NCBI GenBank assembly: GCA_001662425.1 | Contig: BDDC01000714.1 | Span: 1-46,837 of the forward strand | Length of the DNA: 46,837 nt | DNA from: Chlamydomonas sphaeroides | Lineage: Eukaryota; Chlorophyta; Chlorophyceae; Chlamydomonadales; Chlamydomonadaceae | Direction of reading: 5' to 3' | Shown: piece after piece, positions 1 to 10,973 of the stretch | Numbering within the stretch: position 1 is the stretch's first letter | How the letters are laid out: the number at the start of each line of letters is the position of its first letter | Notes under the pieces: generated by a model | The model's input: only the letters and a program-made list of their open reading frames with translations | Databases searched by the model: none | Told to the model about the DNA's origin: nothing | Position numbers and translations under genes: made by a program

Positions 1-186
1 CGGCGGCGTTGGCGCGGCGGCGGCAGCGGCGCCGGCGGCCGCCTGCCAGGCGGTCAGGAGGGCCATGCCCGCCAGCGCCGCCGCCGCCGCCGCGACGCGG
101 CCCAGCCGCCGCCGGGTCACGCGCTGCGCCGCCGCACCGCAGCGCCGGGCCGCGCCGCCGCCGGCAGCGCCGCCGCCAGGCGCCAT
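1..186 (-). CDS. Possible N-terminal exon of an unknown gene, partial at window edge
   Basis: An ATG at 186 on the minus strand opens a frame that stays open to the edge of the window, about 62 codons. The start is Gly/Ala/Arg-rich with no acidic residues, then comes a short hydrophobic stretch (GMALLTAW) followed by Ala and Pro. This looks like an organelle leader or a signal anchor, but such composition is easily produced by GC-rich DNA. No domain is visible and the rest of the gene lies outside the window. The frame is also open upstream of the ATG, so the start is a guess. I do not recognise the gene. Confidence 0.3.
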   Translation of the reverse strand, partial: MAPGGGAAGGGAARRCGAAAQRVTRRRLGRVAAAAAALAGMALLTAWQAAAGAAAAAAPTPP

Positions 187-804
187 CGCTGCCGCAGGCG
201 GCCCGGCGGGTCGGTGGCGCCGGAAGCCGCGGGCTTGCATGGGGCGGTACCGAGCGGGAGCAGGCCTCCCGCGACCCAGTTGGGCTGAGCGAGCGCAGGC
301 GCGAGGCAGGAGGCCCTCAACCAAGGAGGCCCTCAGGCAGCACTAGCAGCGCGGCAGGTCCGTGTAGCGATAGCGCGGCGGCAGCGCCGCGTGTGTCGCT
401 GGGATGTGGTGTCCACAAAGTGGGTCGGGCCTTGGGTTTGAGCACCGGGCTGGGGCAGCGCTTCGCGTGTAGACGCTGGTGCATGGGGGCTGCTGCTGCG
501 GTCAACTGCGGGCCCAAGGGGGGTTTGACAGCCAGGCGCCAATCACGGGACGCGGCACGTACCCACCACTGCTTCCCCCGCCCTTTCCCCGCGGTGGGTG
601 CCGAGGCTCGCGACACACGTACCCGGCCACGGGCTGCCCCCCGCCTCCCCACTTCCTTCGTCTTGGTTGCCGGCGGCGGGGTTGGGAGCCCAGCCGCGGT
701 GCCTTGCCCAGCACGTGCGAGCCTCTTTCTCCCTGTAGAACCATGCGAGCCCTGGCAACGTGAATGATAAGCTGGAACAAAGTCAAAGTAGGAATATCTG
801 TTAC
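187..804. other. No confident gene; 3' flank region
   Basis: The stretch has short open frames on both strands but none with convincing coding character. A minus-strand frame ending at a TAG near 345 reads ...RYRYTDLPRC and could be the last exon of the small candidate gene that starts near 951. The phase does not connect to that exon by any obvious single intron, so I leave it unassigned. Confidence 0.3.
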
Positions 805-951
805 CTGCGAAAACGTGAATTCACCGATATCTCCTGCGTAGTCTGGGACGAAAGGTGACGGCAAGCCGCCGCAGGACAGCAGGCCGAGCGCTGCCGCGCC
901 CAAGAGCGAGCCGCGCCACGCGCCATCCCCCGTTGTGGGGCACGGTCGCAT
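805..951 (-). CDS. Candidate exon with lumen-type or secretory leader, unknown gene
   Basis: A 49-codon open stretch starts at an ATG at 951 and ends at a good donor (CAG|GTAACA) at 805. It reads through a hydrophobic core (GSLLGAAALGLLSCGG), then the sequence SPFVPDYAGDIGEFTFSQ, which contains Asp, Glu, Tyr and Phe and is unlike the Ala/Arg noise around it. The base composition near 770-840 is also less GC-rich than the surroundings. The arrangement resembles a cleavable targeting signal followed by the start of a mature chain. I could not place the next exon; one in-phase acceptor lies near 737. It could be a small gene downstream of the 21-exon gene or chance. Confidence 0.28.
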
Positions 952-1369
952 GGGCTTGCTGCGTCGGTGGCACGGAGCGGGGCGTGACCCGTGGGGGGCC
1001 CGTGCGCGCCACTCGAGTCCGACACCGGACAGCGCGCGCGGCGCGATCTTTCCAATCTCGGCGTGTTGCAGAGACAAAGACCGCTGCTCTCAGGTGTATT
1101 TGTTGCGGCGCTGCGCTGGCGCCCGAGCAACCGTCGTCGTCACTTCCCCCCCCCCCACCACCTCGCCTCCGGATCCCCAACGAACCCCACTCCCACAACG
1201 TCCCTGCGAGTAGTACGACGCGGCCGCCCCCGGTCCAGCCGGCCACCCAGAAGGAGCCCTCCGTCCTCCTCCTGCGCGCCCTCGCGCTCCGCCCACCGCC
1301 CGTCCCAGCCCGCATTCCTGCTCCTCGCCCTCCCCGCCTGCCCTTTACGCCCGCCCTCCTGCCGTCGCG
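952..1369. other. Spacer and 3' flank of the 21-exon gene, C-rich
   Basis: This sequence lies downstream of the minus-strand stop at 1370. The plus strand is strongly pyrimidine-rich, including a run of C near 1147-1157. No TGTAA poly(A) signal for the minus strand was found here. I see no gene. Confidence 0.4.
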
Positions 1370-4300
1370 TCAGTCCTGCTCCTCCCCGACCTCCTCCTCG
1401 CCCTCCTCCCCGCCCTCCTCCTCCTCGGCCCCGCCCTCCATGGGTGCGCTCTTCACGTAGCCGTACTCCGCCACCTCGGCCTCACGCAGCTGCTCGCCCG
1501 CGTCGCGCAGCTGTACGGCAAAGGGGCGGCAGGGGCGGCAGGGGCGGCAGGGGAGGCGGGTCGGGTGTGAGAGGGGGACAGGGAGCAGCAGGCGGCAGGG
1601 CTGGCTGGCTGTCTGCCGGTCCGCAGTAGGACGTCAGCGGGGTGACTCTTGAAGGACGAGATGTGGCGGGACGGAGGGGTGGCCGGTCCAGGGGGGGCTC
1701 GCATGGCGGGCTGCTGCACGTCCGACACGCCCGCCGGTTGCGGGGTGGCTCTGTAAGCGGATAGTCGTACATTCACGCATGCGCGATGTGCAGCTGATCT
1801 CACCTCCTCCTCGTAAGCCTCGCGGCGCTGTTGCTCCTGCGGACGGCGCGGAGCGAGCGGAGGTGCAGCACGCATTGGAGGCGCGCAGGTCTTGCGGGCG
1901 CAGCGCCGGAAGTCTCGACCCCCCGCAGCGCCTACCCAGCCCCAACCCCGGATGCGCCACCGCCGTACGGCGTGCTACGATGCCGTAAACCCTACCCTGT
2001 CGTACGCACCCTCAGCTCGTCCGCACGCTCCTCCAGGTCCGGGTCGTCCAGGTTGAGCGCCGTGCGGAGCGCCTCGTCCGCCTGCGCGCGAGCCGCACGA
2101 ACAACGACCAGCCGTCACGACCTGGCCACTGCCAACCGCCAACCGCCCAACCGCAAACTGCCAACCACTCAACCGCCAACCGTCAACCCACCTCGAGGTA
2201 CGCCGCCGGCACCCGCTGCCGGCCCGCCAGCGCCATCTCCGCCGCCGCGCGCTCCAGCGCCAGGCAGCTGTCCCGCACGCTGCGGGCCGCCACGTGGCGC
2301 CAGGTGTGGGGCGTAGGCGCGGGCCGACCCAGGGGTCCGCGGGCCACCTGCGGGGCCGAGGGCCGCCCATTCGGACCGCACGCAGCAGCTCGCTGCGGCG
2401 CCATGTGCAGCAACGGTATTCACTCTGACGGGGCAACCAGCGGGCCATCGGTGTACCCCAGGGCGGCGGCGGTCCCTTGGGCTTCACACTGACTCCGACC
2501 GGTGCACCCGCTGCCACCGCATCTTGCCAGCACCAGCAGCAGGACGGCAGGGCGCACCGTGGGGTCGCCTTCCGCGGGCGGCCGGAAGGGCGAGCCGCCG
2601 TCCAGAAACAGGTCGCCGAACGGCGGGCGGCCGCTGATGGCTGAGGCGCCATTGTCGGGTGGGACCTGAGCCAGGGATGCGGGCGTATGAAGGTTGCACG
2701 GCGTTTGGTGGTGCTGCACTGACACGCCCCGTGCCGTCGGTCTACATTCCGCAAGCCAGCACCGCGCCCCGGCCCTGTTGCGGCCTTCCCAGTCCACACC
2801 TGTAGAGCCGGCGGCCGGCCTCCCGCGCCAGCGGCGGCCCCGGCGGCGGCGGCACCGCCGCCCTCGCCGTCGCCCTCGTCCGACAGCCGGTGGTACTCCA
2901 TGTCCGTACCCGCCGTGAAGTCGTCGGGGTGCGGCACGGCATGCCGTGACGCCATGTACAGCAGGGCGAGGTGCGAGGAAGCTGCGGCGCGGCGGTGTCA
3001 CGGACAGGGGGCATACGGATGTGGGGCCTGCGACGCGAGCTTCCACGCCTCCTCCTCCCCCTGGCGTCTCGCCCTCAACCCACATCCTGCTGCCTGCGGC
3101 TCAGCCCTTGATTGACGCTATCGACCAAGGTACGTGGGCTGGACGTGCTGCCTCCCCTGCACGGCCCCACGAACGGCACCTCAATCCCTCACCGGCCGGC
3201 GCCAGCAGCTGCTGCGTAGCTGCCCAGGGGCTGCCGTCCAGCCCCCAGGCCAGCTCGCTGGGGTCCATGCGGCGGCCGCCCATGGCCGCCAGGATGGCGG
3301 TGGCGGCCACCTAGGGCGGAGGGGAGCGAGGAGGGGGAAAGGTGAGGGGCAGAGGCGTGCGCATGCATTGCGTGCGTGCGTGCGTGTGCGTCTGTTCCAG
3401 TGTTAAGTAGTACAGAACAACGTGTGCGGGACACACAGCTGCTGGCCTGCGGCTGGGCCTGTCAGCCGCATAGGCTGCACTGCCAACAGCACAGACGCTG
3501 TCCAGTCATCGGGCAGCGAACACGACGACACCACACACGAGGCCGCTGCCCCTCTCATGTCCCAACAACGTAAGCCAGTGTCGCACACGCACAATCAACT
3601 TCATAACGAACGCACAGCACAGATAGCGCGCACCTCTGCGGGCGACGCGCCGCTGCGGCGCGCCGCGGCGGCGGCGGTGCGCGCCGCGGTGCGCGGCGTG
3701 GCGGGCGTGCTGCCGTCGCCCTCCTCGCCCGGCTGCGGCAGCGTGCCGCCCTCCTCTGCGGCAGCGGCCGGGGCACGGGGAGTGTGTGTTGGAGCCACGG
3801 GCACGGGGGCCGGGGGCGATGGGCGGTACCGGCATGGCCAGCATGTCGCCGGCCCGCGGCCCTCATGTGGCCTAGGTTGCAGGGCGCCCGTGCGCCTTGG
3901 CGTCCCACCGGAGTGGACTTGGGGCCCCGAGGAACATGGACACCGTGCCTGGCCCCCCTCTGCACAGCGACCAGCCGCTGCGATCCGGCTCGTAACCCAC
4001 CTCGAGTCAGCGGCACCGGCGGCGCTGGCGTGGGCGGCCGCGGCGACAGCTCCATCGCAGCCACCCTGGCGTTGAGCGTGTGGATCATGGCCGGCGACAG
4101 GTGGCGCAGCGTCGGCTCCTCGGTACAGTCGGCGACGGAGGAGCCGTTGGGCGCGAGCGACGGCGCCGCGCCGCGCGCGCGCGCTGTAGCGCGCGTGGCT
4201 GCCGCCAGCGCCGCCGCCGCGGAGGCGTCCGTGATCACGCGCGGTGGCGGCGTAGGTGGCGGCGGCGGCTGCGGCAAGTGTGCGGCCACGGGTGCGGCGG

Positions 4301-7300
4301 AGGCTGCGGCTTCTGCCTCTGCGGCGGAGGCGGAGGCCGAGGCGGACGCGGCGTCCTCCTCTCGCTCCGCCGCCCTGTCCTCCTCATCTCCAGATCCCCT
4401 GCTTTCATGACCGCCGGCTGCCGCATCTCGTGCAGCCTCATCCTCAGCCGTCGCCGCCGTCGTCTGAGGCTCCTGCGGCTCGCCGGCGGCGGCGCCGTCC
4501 GCAAACTTGACGCGGCGCGAGGCGAACGCGTCATCGCCCGCCGCCTTGCTCTGCCGCACCGACTGCACGAGCCGCAGCATGTCGTCCGGATCTGTGGTAC
4601 GGAGGTGTAGCGAGGGTAAGTGGTACGGAAGCACGGGTGCTGTGCAGATCAGCATTGGTGAAGTGTCGTACCCGTGCTGTACGGACCTGTGTGCGGCGGT
4701 GCGAGGTGCTCGACCACCCTGTCGTAGCTAAGTGACAAGGCGCCGCCCAACCGCCGCCGCAGCCCCGCCGCCGCCGCCGCGTCGCGCTGCCGCCGCAGCT
4801 CCGGCGGCGCGACATACTGAAACCTCGACGGCGGCGTCTGCCCGTACGGCTGCCCCTGGTGCTGGTGCCCGTACTCCTGCCGACCGTACATCCGGTAACC
4901 GTACGGATCGTACATCGGGCTGGCGGCGGCGGCGGCAGCGTGCTGCACCTCAGCCGGCCCCGGCGGCGCCGTCGACGGCCGCGGCGGCAGCCCCGCCGCC
5001 GCCGGGTAGGCCACCGTCGGCGGCGTCGCGGCGGCGGCGGCGAAGGCGGCGGCCTCTGCCTCCGCCGCCGCTATGGCCTCAGCCTCTGCCAGCGCTTGGG
5101 CGCTGGCGTACGGCCCCAGCTCCCGGCCCTGGCCGTGACCCATGAGCTTGTGGCCGCCTAGGGTTGGGGTGCGGGTGGGCATGTGTACGAAACGTTTACG
5201 ACATTACAACTGTATGCGGGTAAGCACACTGGGCCACACAGCGCTGTCCGCTCGCTGCGCCGCTGGTACCGGTATGTTCCGTTCCGCCGCCCCCGTCTGA
5301 CACGTACCCAGCAGCACCCCTGGCACCCCCCCACCCCCGACACGCACCCAGCAGCGGCGCGTAGCCCTCCACCGCCGACAGCCGCCGAGCCACGCCCTCA
5401 GCCTGTCGACAGGCAGGGGTCAGCCGCAGCAGCATCCGGTGTGAGCCCAGGTTGTGTCAGGCCCATCTTGGGTGTCCCATTCCTGCGGGTACGCGCCGAG
5501 CGCCAGCCGCCGGGCTTATGGGCTCCCGCCTACAGCACGGCCACAAACAGCCGGCAGCAGCCGGCATAGCACCATGCAATGCTATGCAAAGACACAGCAG
5601 CCAGGCGGTCCTACGCCAGCGAGCACCCACTTGCAGAGCCACGAAGCCGGGGCTGAGGGTGCCCTGGCCCAGGCCCTCCAGGGAGGCGGCCAGCGCGGCG
5701 GCGTCGCTCCTGGAGCGAGGTCAGGGGGCAGGGGCAGGGGTGAAGGGGGCGCAGTGCAGGGCGTGTGCGCCCAGCCCTTGGCAGTACGGCCTTGGAGGCA
5801 ATCAGCGCCAGCCCGTGACACGCCGTACTGCTCGTCCCGCCGCCCTCTCTCGCTCAGCCCACGCGCCGGTCCCACGCCCGCAGCAGCCGCGCCGCGTGAA
5901 CCCCGGCGCCCCACCTCGCCCCCCTGCCCCACATGCTGCCGCCCACCCTCGCTCACCCCACGCGCCGGTTCTCCGCCCGCAGCAGCCGCGCCGCCGAGCG
6001 CAGCGTGCGCGCGTCGGCGGCCAGAGAGGCGCGAGCGTTCCACAGACCGCGCTTGGTGGAGCGCTCCGCCCACTCGGCGTCTGCGGCATGCGGAGGCGGT
6101 GGCGGTACGTCTCGTGTGTCTTGAGCGGCTCGTGCGGCATCTCTCCGGTTGATCCCTCGCTCTGGAGCGGCTCGTGCTGTGTCGGGCATCTATGCAAGCC
6201 GTGGCGCATGAAGCGCGACTCTACACGCCCGTCCTGATACCCCGGCCGCCCTGCTTGCTGTATGTAGAACTCCGTGTGTTCATGTGCTCAGTTGGACAGA
6301 ACCCCACACGCGGCACAGCAAGCCCCGGGTGGAGTGGCGCGTTGGCCGTGTGCAGAGGGGATGCGGTTCAATGCGCCAGTGAGGAAGCAAAGCCCAGCGC
6401 CACCCGACTGGAGCCCGGTTCCCGGCCCAGCCCGCGTACATGTGTGTGCACCGACTGGTATCTTTTCCTATGCAGGCACATGCAGAGCGCTGTAGAGGTG
6501 AGCAATCCTGCCCCCACGCACCGTCCAGGTACCCAGGCCGCCGCTCCTTCCACTCCCCCGGCTGCCCCGACGTCGCAGCCGCCGCCAGCGACGCCGCCGA
6601 GCGCCGCAGCGCCGACGCCGCCGCCGCCGACCCCGGCCCGGCGGCGCCGCCGCCGCGCCGCGCGCTGCCGACAGCGGACGCAGCCAGCGCGCCGGCGGCG
6701 GCGCTGGCGCGGACCGAGGCGGCTCCAGCAGCGCCGCCGAAGGCCGAGGCCATCGCGGCGGCGGCAGCGATGGAGGCCCGCGGCGACGGCGGCGCGACGA
6801 CGCTGCCCCTGAGCGGCATACTGGCGCGAGCGGCGCTGGCTCTGGAGGAGCGCATGACGTAGGCCCTCCAGGAGGGCCCGGCCTGCGGAAGTAAGTCACA
6901 CCGTTGGTCCCGAGCCCCTCAGCGACGTAATCGAGTGTGCAGGACAAGCAACCGATGAAGGCCCCGGGGGACGCAGCACAAAAAATAGGCACATGACGCC
7001 CTGCCCTCAACACAGCACCGCTGTACGTCGGTGCGGCACGCCGTACGGCGCCGTACCTGGGGACCACGGGGAAACTCCGGGTACGGCACGCCGCCCGCAA
7101 ACTCGCCCTTGGCCATCAGGTTGGCGTAGCTGGGGTTGAGAGGCCGGGGAAGGGGCGGAGTGTAGCATGGAAGAGGTGAGGCACGGATAGTGAAAGGTCC
7201 CAAGGCAGGCCAGACGGATAGAGGGGTAAGCCAGACGGGCGGCTGGGTTCGTGCCACGTGCCCTTGCCCCTCCGCCCCCTGTCGACTCCGCTCACTGCAT

Positions 7301-8089
7301 GTACGACGGGTCGCCTTCCACCGCCGACGCCGACTCCCAGGCCGCCCCTGGCGGCGCCGCCGGCGGCGACAGCCCCGCTGCTGCGGCGGCTGCGGCCGCT
7401 GCCTTGGCGGCCGCGGCGGCGGCAGCCGCCGCCGCTGCTGCCGCCTCCGTCGACGCCGGCAGAGAGCCGACGGCGCTGGCATAGCCGTACGCCTGACCTG
7501 TAACGTTGCAGAGCGCGTTGCAGGATGAGTCACTGGCTCGCATGACAAGTGTACAATGCCGTACAGAGAGGCTGAGCTGTACGGTGGCCGAGACGTACCT
7601 GGTGAGCGGCCGGCGTCCCGGATCGTGAGCACGTCGGCCCGGGGGTACGACACGGTGGGCGGCGGTGGCGGCGAGATGGGCGGCTTGCCGAGCGCGCCGC
7701 CGGCAGACTGCGGCCGCAGCTGAGTGGGCGGCGTGGCGGCGGTGGTTGGGGCCCCGCTCCGCAGCCTGGCGGCGGCGGGTGAGTGGGTTGGGGGAGAGGG
7801 GCAGAGGTGGGCTGCAGGCGAGGCGCCAGGGTTTGATCAATCCCGCATTCCTGTTTAATGGATCTGGTGGCATCAGCAAGTTCCTGGATCTTGGATAGCC
7901 CGGGTTTCGCAGCTCACCGGGGACTGGATCCGCCCGGCAGCGGCCCCTGGATCGAGTCGCCGGGCAGCGGCCCTTGGATCGAATCGCCGGGCCGGTAGGC
8001 CGCAGGATCCACGGATAGGCCCGGCCCGACGGCGCCGCCAGGGCTGGGGCTGTGCTCGTGGATGACGTCGCCGGGGCTGCGGTACACCT

Positions 8090-8122
<33 letters not shown>

Positions 8123-10343
8123 TGGCGGCGCCGCCAGGGCTGTGCTCTACAATCACGTCGCCGGGGGACCGGTACGCCGCCGTCGCCGTCGCCGCCTCCG
8201 GGCTCACGGCGGCGCCGCCGCCGGGGCTGTGATCATGGATGGCGTCGCCGGGGGACCGATAGCTGGCGCCGTCGGCGTCGTACGTCACGCGAACCGTAGT
8301 GTACTCGTCTGTGATCGCGTCACGTGGGTCACGGTACACCGGGCCCTCCGGCGTGTCCGGCTCCGCCGCCTCTGCCGGATTCCACCGGAAAGGCCGCTCC
8401 GCCGACGCGTCTACGGCGCCGCTGCCGGCGTTGGGCGTCGGCGGCTCCGCCTCCGCCTCCGCGTACGCGGCGGCGGCCACCGCTGCTGGCGCCGCCGCCA
8501 GGGTGACATCAGCATCGCCGGCGGTGGCCTGCAGCCACGCCTCCGCCGCCGCGACGGCGCCGGCGGCCGCCGCCGACGGCGCCATGCGCGACGGCGCGGC
8601 GCCGCCAGCGGCCGGCGTCCTGACGACGCCACGCAGCGGCGAGTCGGGCTGCTCGGGCTCTGCCGCCGCCGCCGCCGCCATGGCCGGCGACGCCGCCGGG
8701 GCCATGGGCGAGGTCGCGGCGGACCTCTGTCCCGGGTACAGAGACACGGTGTGGTGCTCGTGACGGGGCACTGTAGCTTCCTGCAGACGTGATGAGGTCG
8801 CGGCGGGGGGAAGCGGGGCCGGGGGCCTTTCAGGGCGCGGCGCCGCCAGGTCGGCGGCAGCTTGAGCAAGTGGTGCCAGGGCCATGGAAGGCAGGCGCGA
8901 CAGGGGAAAGAACCCTCTGGGCTGCGAGCGTGGATGCGCAGCCGCAATCGTACCTGCTGCGCGTACGGAGGGTACGGCAGACCGGACGCCGCCATCGCCG
9001 CCGCTGCGGTGGCGACCGCCGCCTGTGCCTGCTGGTACGCGGCCAGCGCCGCCGCCTGGGCCGCGCCGCCGCCGCCGCCGCCGCCGACGGAGCCGCCCGA
9101 CGCCCGGGGGCTTGCCATCCGCGCCGCCGCCATCGACGCGTGCGGCGACGCGCTAGCCCGCATGCCGTACGGCGGCGCAGGCGGCCGCTGCCCGTGGTAC
9201 TGCTGCCCCTCGTACGGCAGAATCTCTTGGTAAACGTACGGGCCGTACTGCAGGACAAGGGGCACGCGACAAGGTGCGGAGCGCCTGTCAGGCTTGTCGG
9301 TCCGCGCCCTGCCGCGGCACTCGCGCCGCCGATACCCTTCCCCTTCCCCTTGGCGGCGCACCGCATCACGCACGGACGCCGCACTGTGTGCTCCATACAC
9401 CGTACGGCAGTACGTGCCGTACCTGCGCGTACGAGTTGGCCTTGTGCACCACGCGCTGCCGTGCCAGCTCCGTGAGCAGCCGCGGGTCCAGCTGCTCGGC
9501 GGGGCGGGGCCGCGGCGGCTGGCCGCCGAGGTGGCGGTTGTAGCCGGCGTTGCCCGGGAAGTTGTTGACGCTGCGTGACGAGGGCGGCGGCCGGAGGGGA
9601 GGCCGGGCCGGCGCCGGCATCGGTGCCGCGGCAAAAGGGGCGACAAGAGCAGCGTGGGGTTCGGCGGAGGCTGCTGTGGGCGATGCTGCCATCCCACGCG
9701 CACGCCGCGTCAACGGAGCCTCAAGCCACATCCGCCTCCTGCAGCGCACCCACGGTGGGCTGGCGGCGCTGCCCTCGCCCGCGCACCGCCTGTGCTGCGT
9801 CGCCGGCCAAGGCCACGAGCCCCACGGCCGTTCCCCAGGAGTGGGCCTCTCGTAGGAGGCGCGCGCCGCCCAAGCCCCAACAGCCGCCGCCAACGCGGCC
9901 GCCTGCCTAGCCATGTTGCGGCCGCCTGCCTATCCAGCCCTCCAGGCCACGCGCTGGGTCGCCTGCCCCGGCCAGCGATGAGGCCAGCTTCTTGCCGAGT
10001 CCCCAACCGCTTCCGTCGTGTCAGCCAGCACTCGGCCGGACAGGCTGGCGAGGGCTGCCCACCTCGCCGCGTGCCGAGGAGCAGCGACCGACGCGCCCGC
10101 TGCGGAGCTGCCCTGGCTGCCACGATCGCTGGCTGCCATGACTTTCCGAGATGTACGAACTTAAACACACCCCAACAAACGCACTCCCGCGCGGAGTGTG
10201 CTGACTTTACTAAGAAACGCACGCACGCAGGGGTCGGCTCACCGGAAGCCACCGCCCACGACGTCGCCCTCCTGCCAGGAGGGGAACTCGCGGGCGGGCT
10301 GCACCGACTTGCGCAGCCCGAACGCGGGGCTGGAGCCGGACAT
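1370..10343 (-). CDS. Large low-complexity protein with RSPGD repeats and acidic coiled-coil end, function unknown
   Basis: Twenty-one exons, joined in phase, total 4461 nt and 1486 aa: 10343-10243, 9570-9423, 9247-8954, 8780-7918, 7765-7599, 7497-7296, 7129-7057, 6882-6522, 6080-5957, 5709-5631, 5402-5348, 5157-4687, 4591-4001, 3755-3634, 3310-3193, 2981-2800, 2665-2558, 2347-2192, 2081-2010, 1836-1804 and 1510-1370. The N-terminus is well ordered in look (MSGSSPAFGLRKSVQP..., then FRVNNFPGNAGYNRHLGG). Residues about 84-590 are Ala/Gly/Pro-rich and contain a tandem Y-R-S-P-G-D repeat near residues 360-460. A segment around residues 600-820 (PSYMHYANLMAKGEFAGG, then AEWAERSTKRGLW) is denser in charged and aromatic residues. 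The last 100 residues (ALNLDDPDLEERADEL, EQQRREAYEEE) predict coiled coil followed by a Glu/Gly-rich acidic tail. No enzyme motif, signal peptide or membrane segment is visible. A structural or cilium-associated role would fit the composition but is only a guess. Exons are well supported by phase; the 33-nt exon 1836-1804 is the smallest. Confidence 0.78.
3373..3420. repeat. Dispersed repeat fragment in an intron
   Basis: A run of GTGC/GTGT tetranucleotides is followed by tctgttccagtgtt and a gtag..acagaac word. The same arrangement of words occurs twice near the right edge (46640-46720). It lies in the intron between exons 14 and 15 of the 21-exon gene. Confidence 0.4.
6290..6415. repeat. 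Dispersed repeat copy in an intron
   Basis: This stretch shares ccccacacgcggca and an adjoining block (gcgcg..ggccgtg, agaggg.atgc, tgcgccagtg, ggaag) in the same order with the right-edge sequence 46660-46837. It sits in the intron between exons 8 and 9 of the 21-exon gene. Confidence 0.5.
7918..8350 (-). repeat. Protein-level tandem repeat Y-R-S-P-G-D-x-I-x-[DE]-H-S-P-G-G
   Basis: Exon 4 of the 21-exon gene encodes a run of degenerate units. They read in order YRDPRDAITDEYTT, YRSPGDAIHDHSPGG, YRSPGDVIVEHSPGG, YRSPGDVIHEHSPSPGG, and then a shortened pair of GDSIQGPLP. Spacers between units are Ala/Gly-rich, including a poly-Gly run encoded by a CCG tract near 8091-8117. The pattern suggests unit duplication with drift toward the 3' end. 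Confidence 0.75.
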
Positions 10344-10973
10344 TGAGAGGAGCCTGGGCGGAGGGAGAGGGAGGGAGGGCTATTGCGCGTGGGACAAGAG
10401 GAGGGACTTCAGGGGAAGGGGAGCTGGGGCGAGAAGGCGTATGCCGAGGGCAGCACAGTCGCAACGCCCTCTGCAGTCGTGGTGGCCGAAGGGGACGGGC
10501 CCTGAACGCGACTCGCTGCGCCACGCCCGCAATGGTCGGCATGTTGCATGCACTATGTTGAAGCCGACAAGCACATACCTTGCTAGCCGCGATAACGTCC
10601 AGGTGCAGAGGCGCTCAATGGACGCTGACCCACGTGCTGATAGCCGCTACGCCGGCGTTAGGGCTGCATGTTAGTAACTGCCGAAGGGCGAACGTCGCCG
10701 GAATGTCTGTTGGAAGTTGTCACACGCTAGTCTGCAATTGACGTATCCTATAGAGGTTGTCCAGGGCTTCAAGGGCGTCTTCTGCTAACAAGTTGCATCG
10801 GGACGTTCTTTGGGCTTTGCAAGCGACCCTTGCACTGCATAGCGTATTGTGGTAACAATAGTCTATCCGTTTATTCATGCAGGGCGCATGTTTGCTGTTC
10901 CTTGAGCACCGCGCAGCACACAGCACGGAGCAATCGCACTCTCGCGCTTCCACGCGGCACTGATTGCAACGAA
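10344..10973. promoter_or_regulatory. Divergent intergenic region, presumed shared promoter
   Basis: About 630 bp separate the start codons of the minus-strand 21-exon gene and the plus-strand phosphatase. The half nearer the phosphatase (10560-10970) is distinctly less GC-rich than the genes. No TATA box at a convincing distance or other named element was recognised. The role as a bidirectional promoter is inferred from geometry only. Confidence 0.5.

Noticed and set aside
9..767. Long plus-strand open frame at the left edge
   Set aside because: It is Arg/Pro/Ala-rich, as expected from reading GC-rich DNA in the wrong frame, and has no start context, domain or splice structure.
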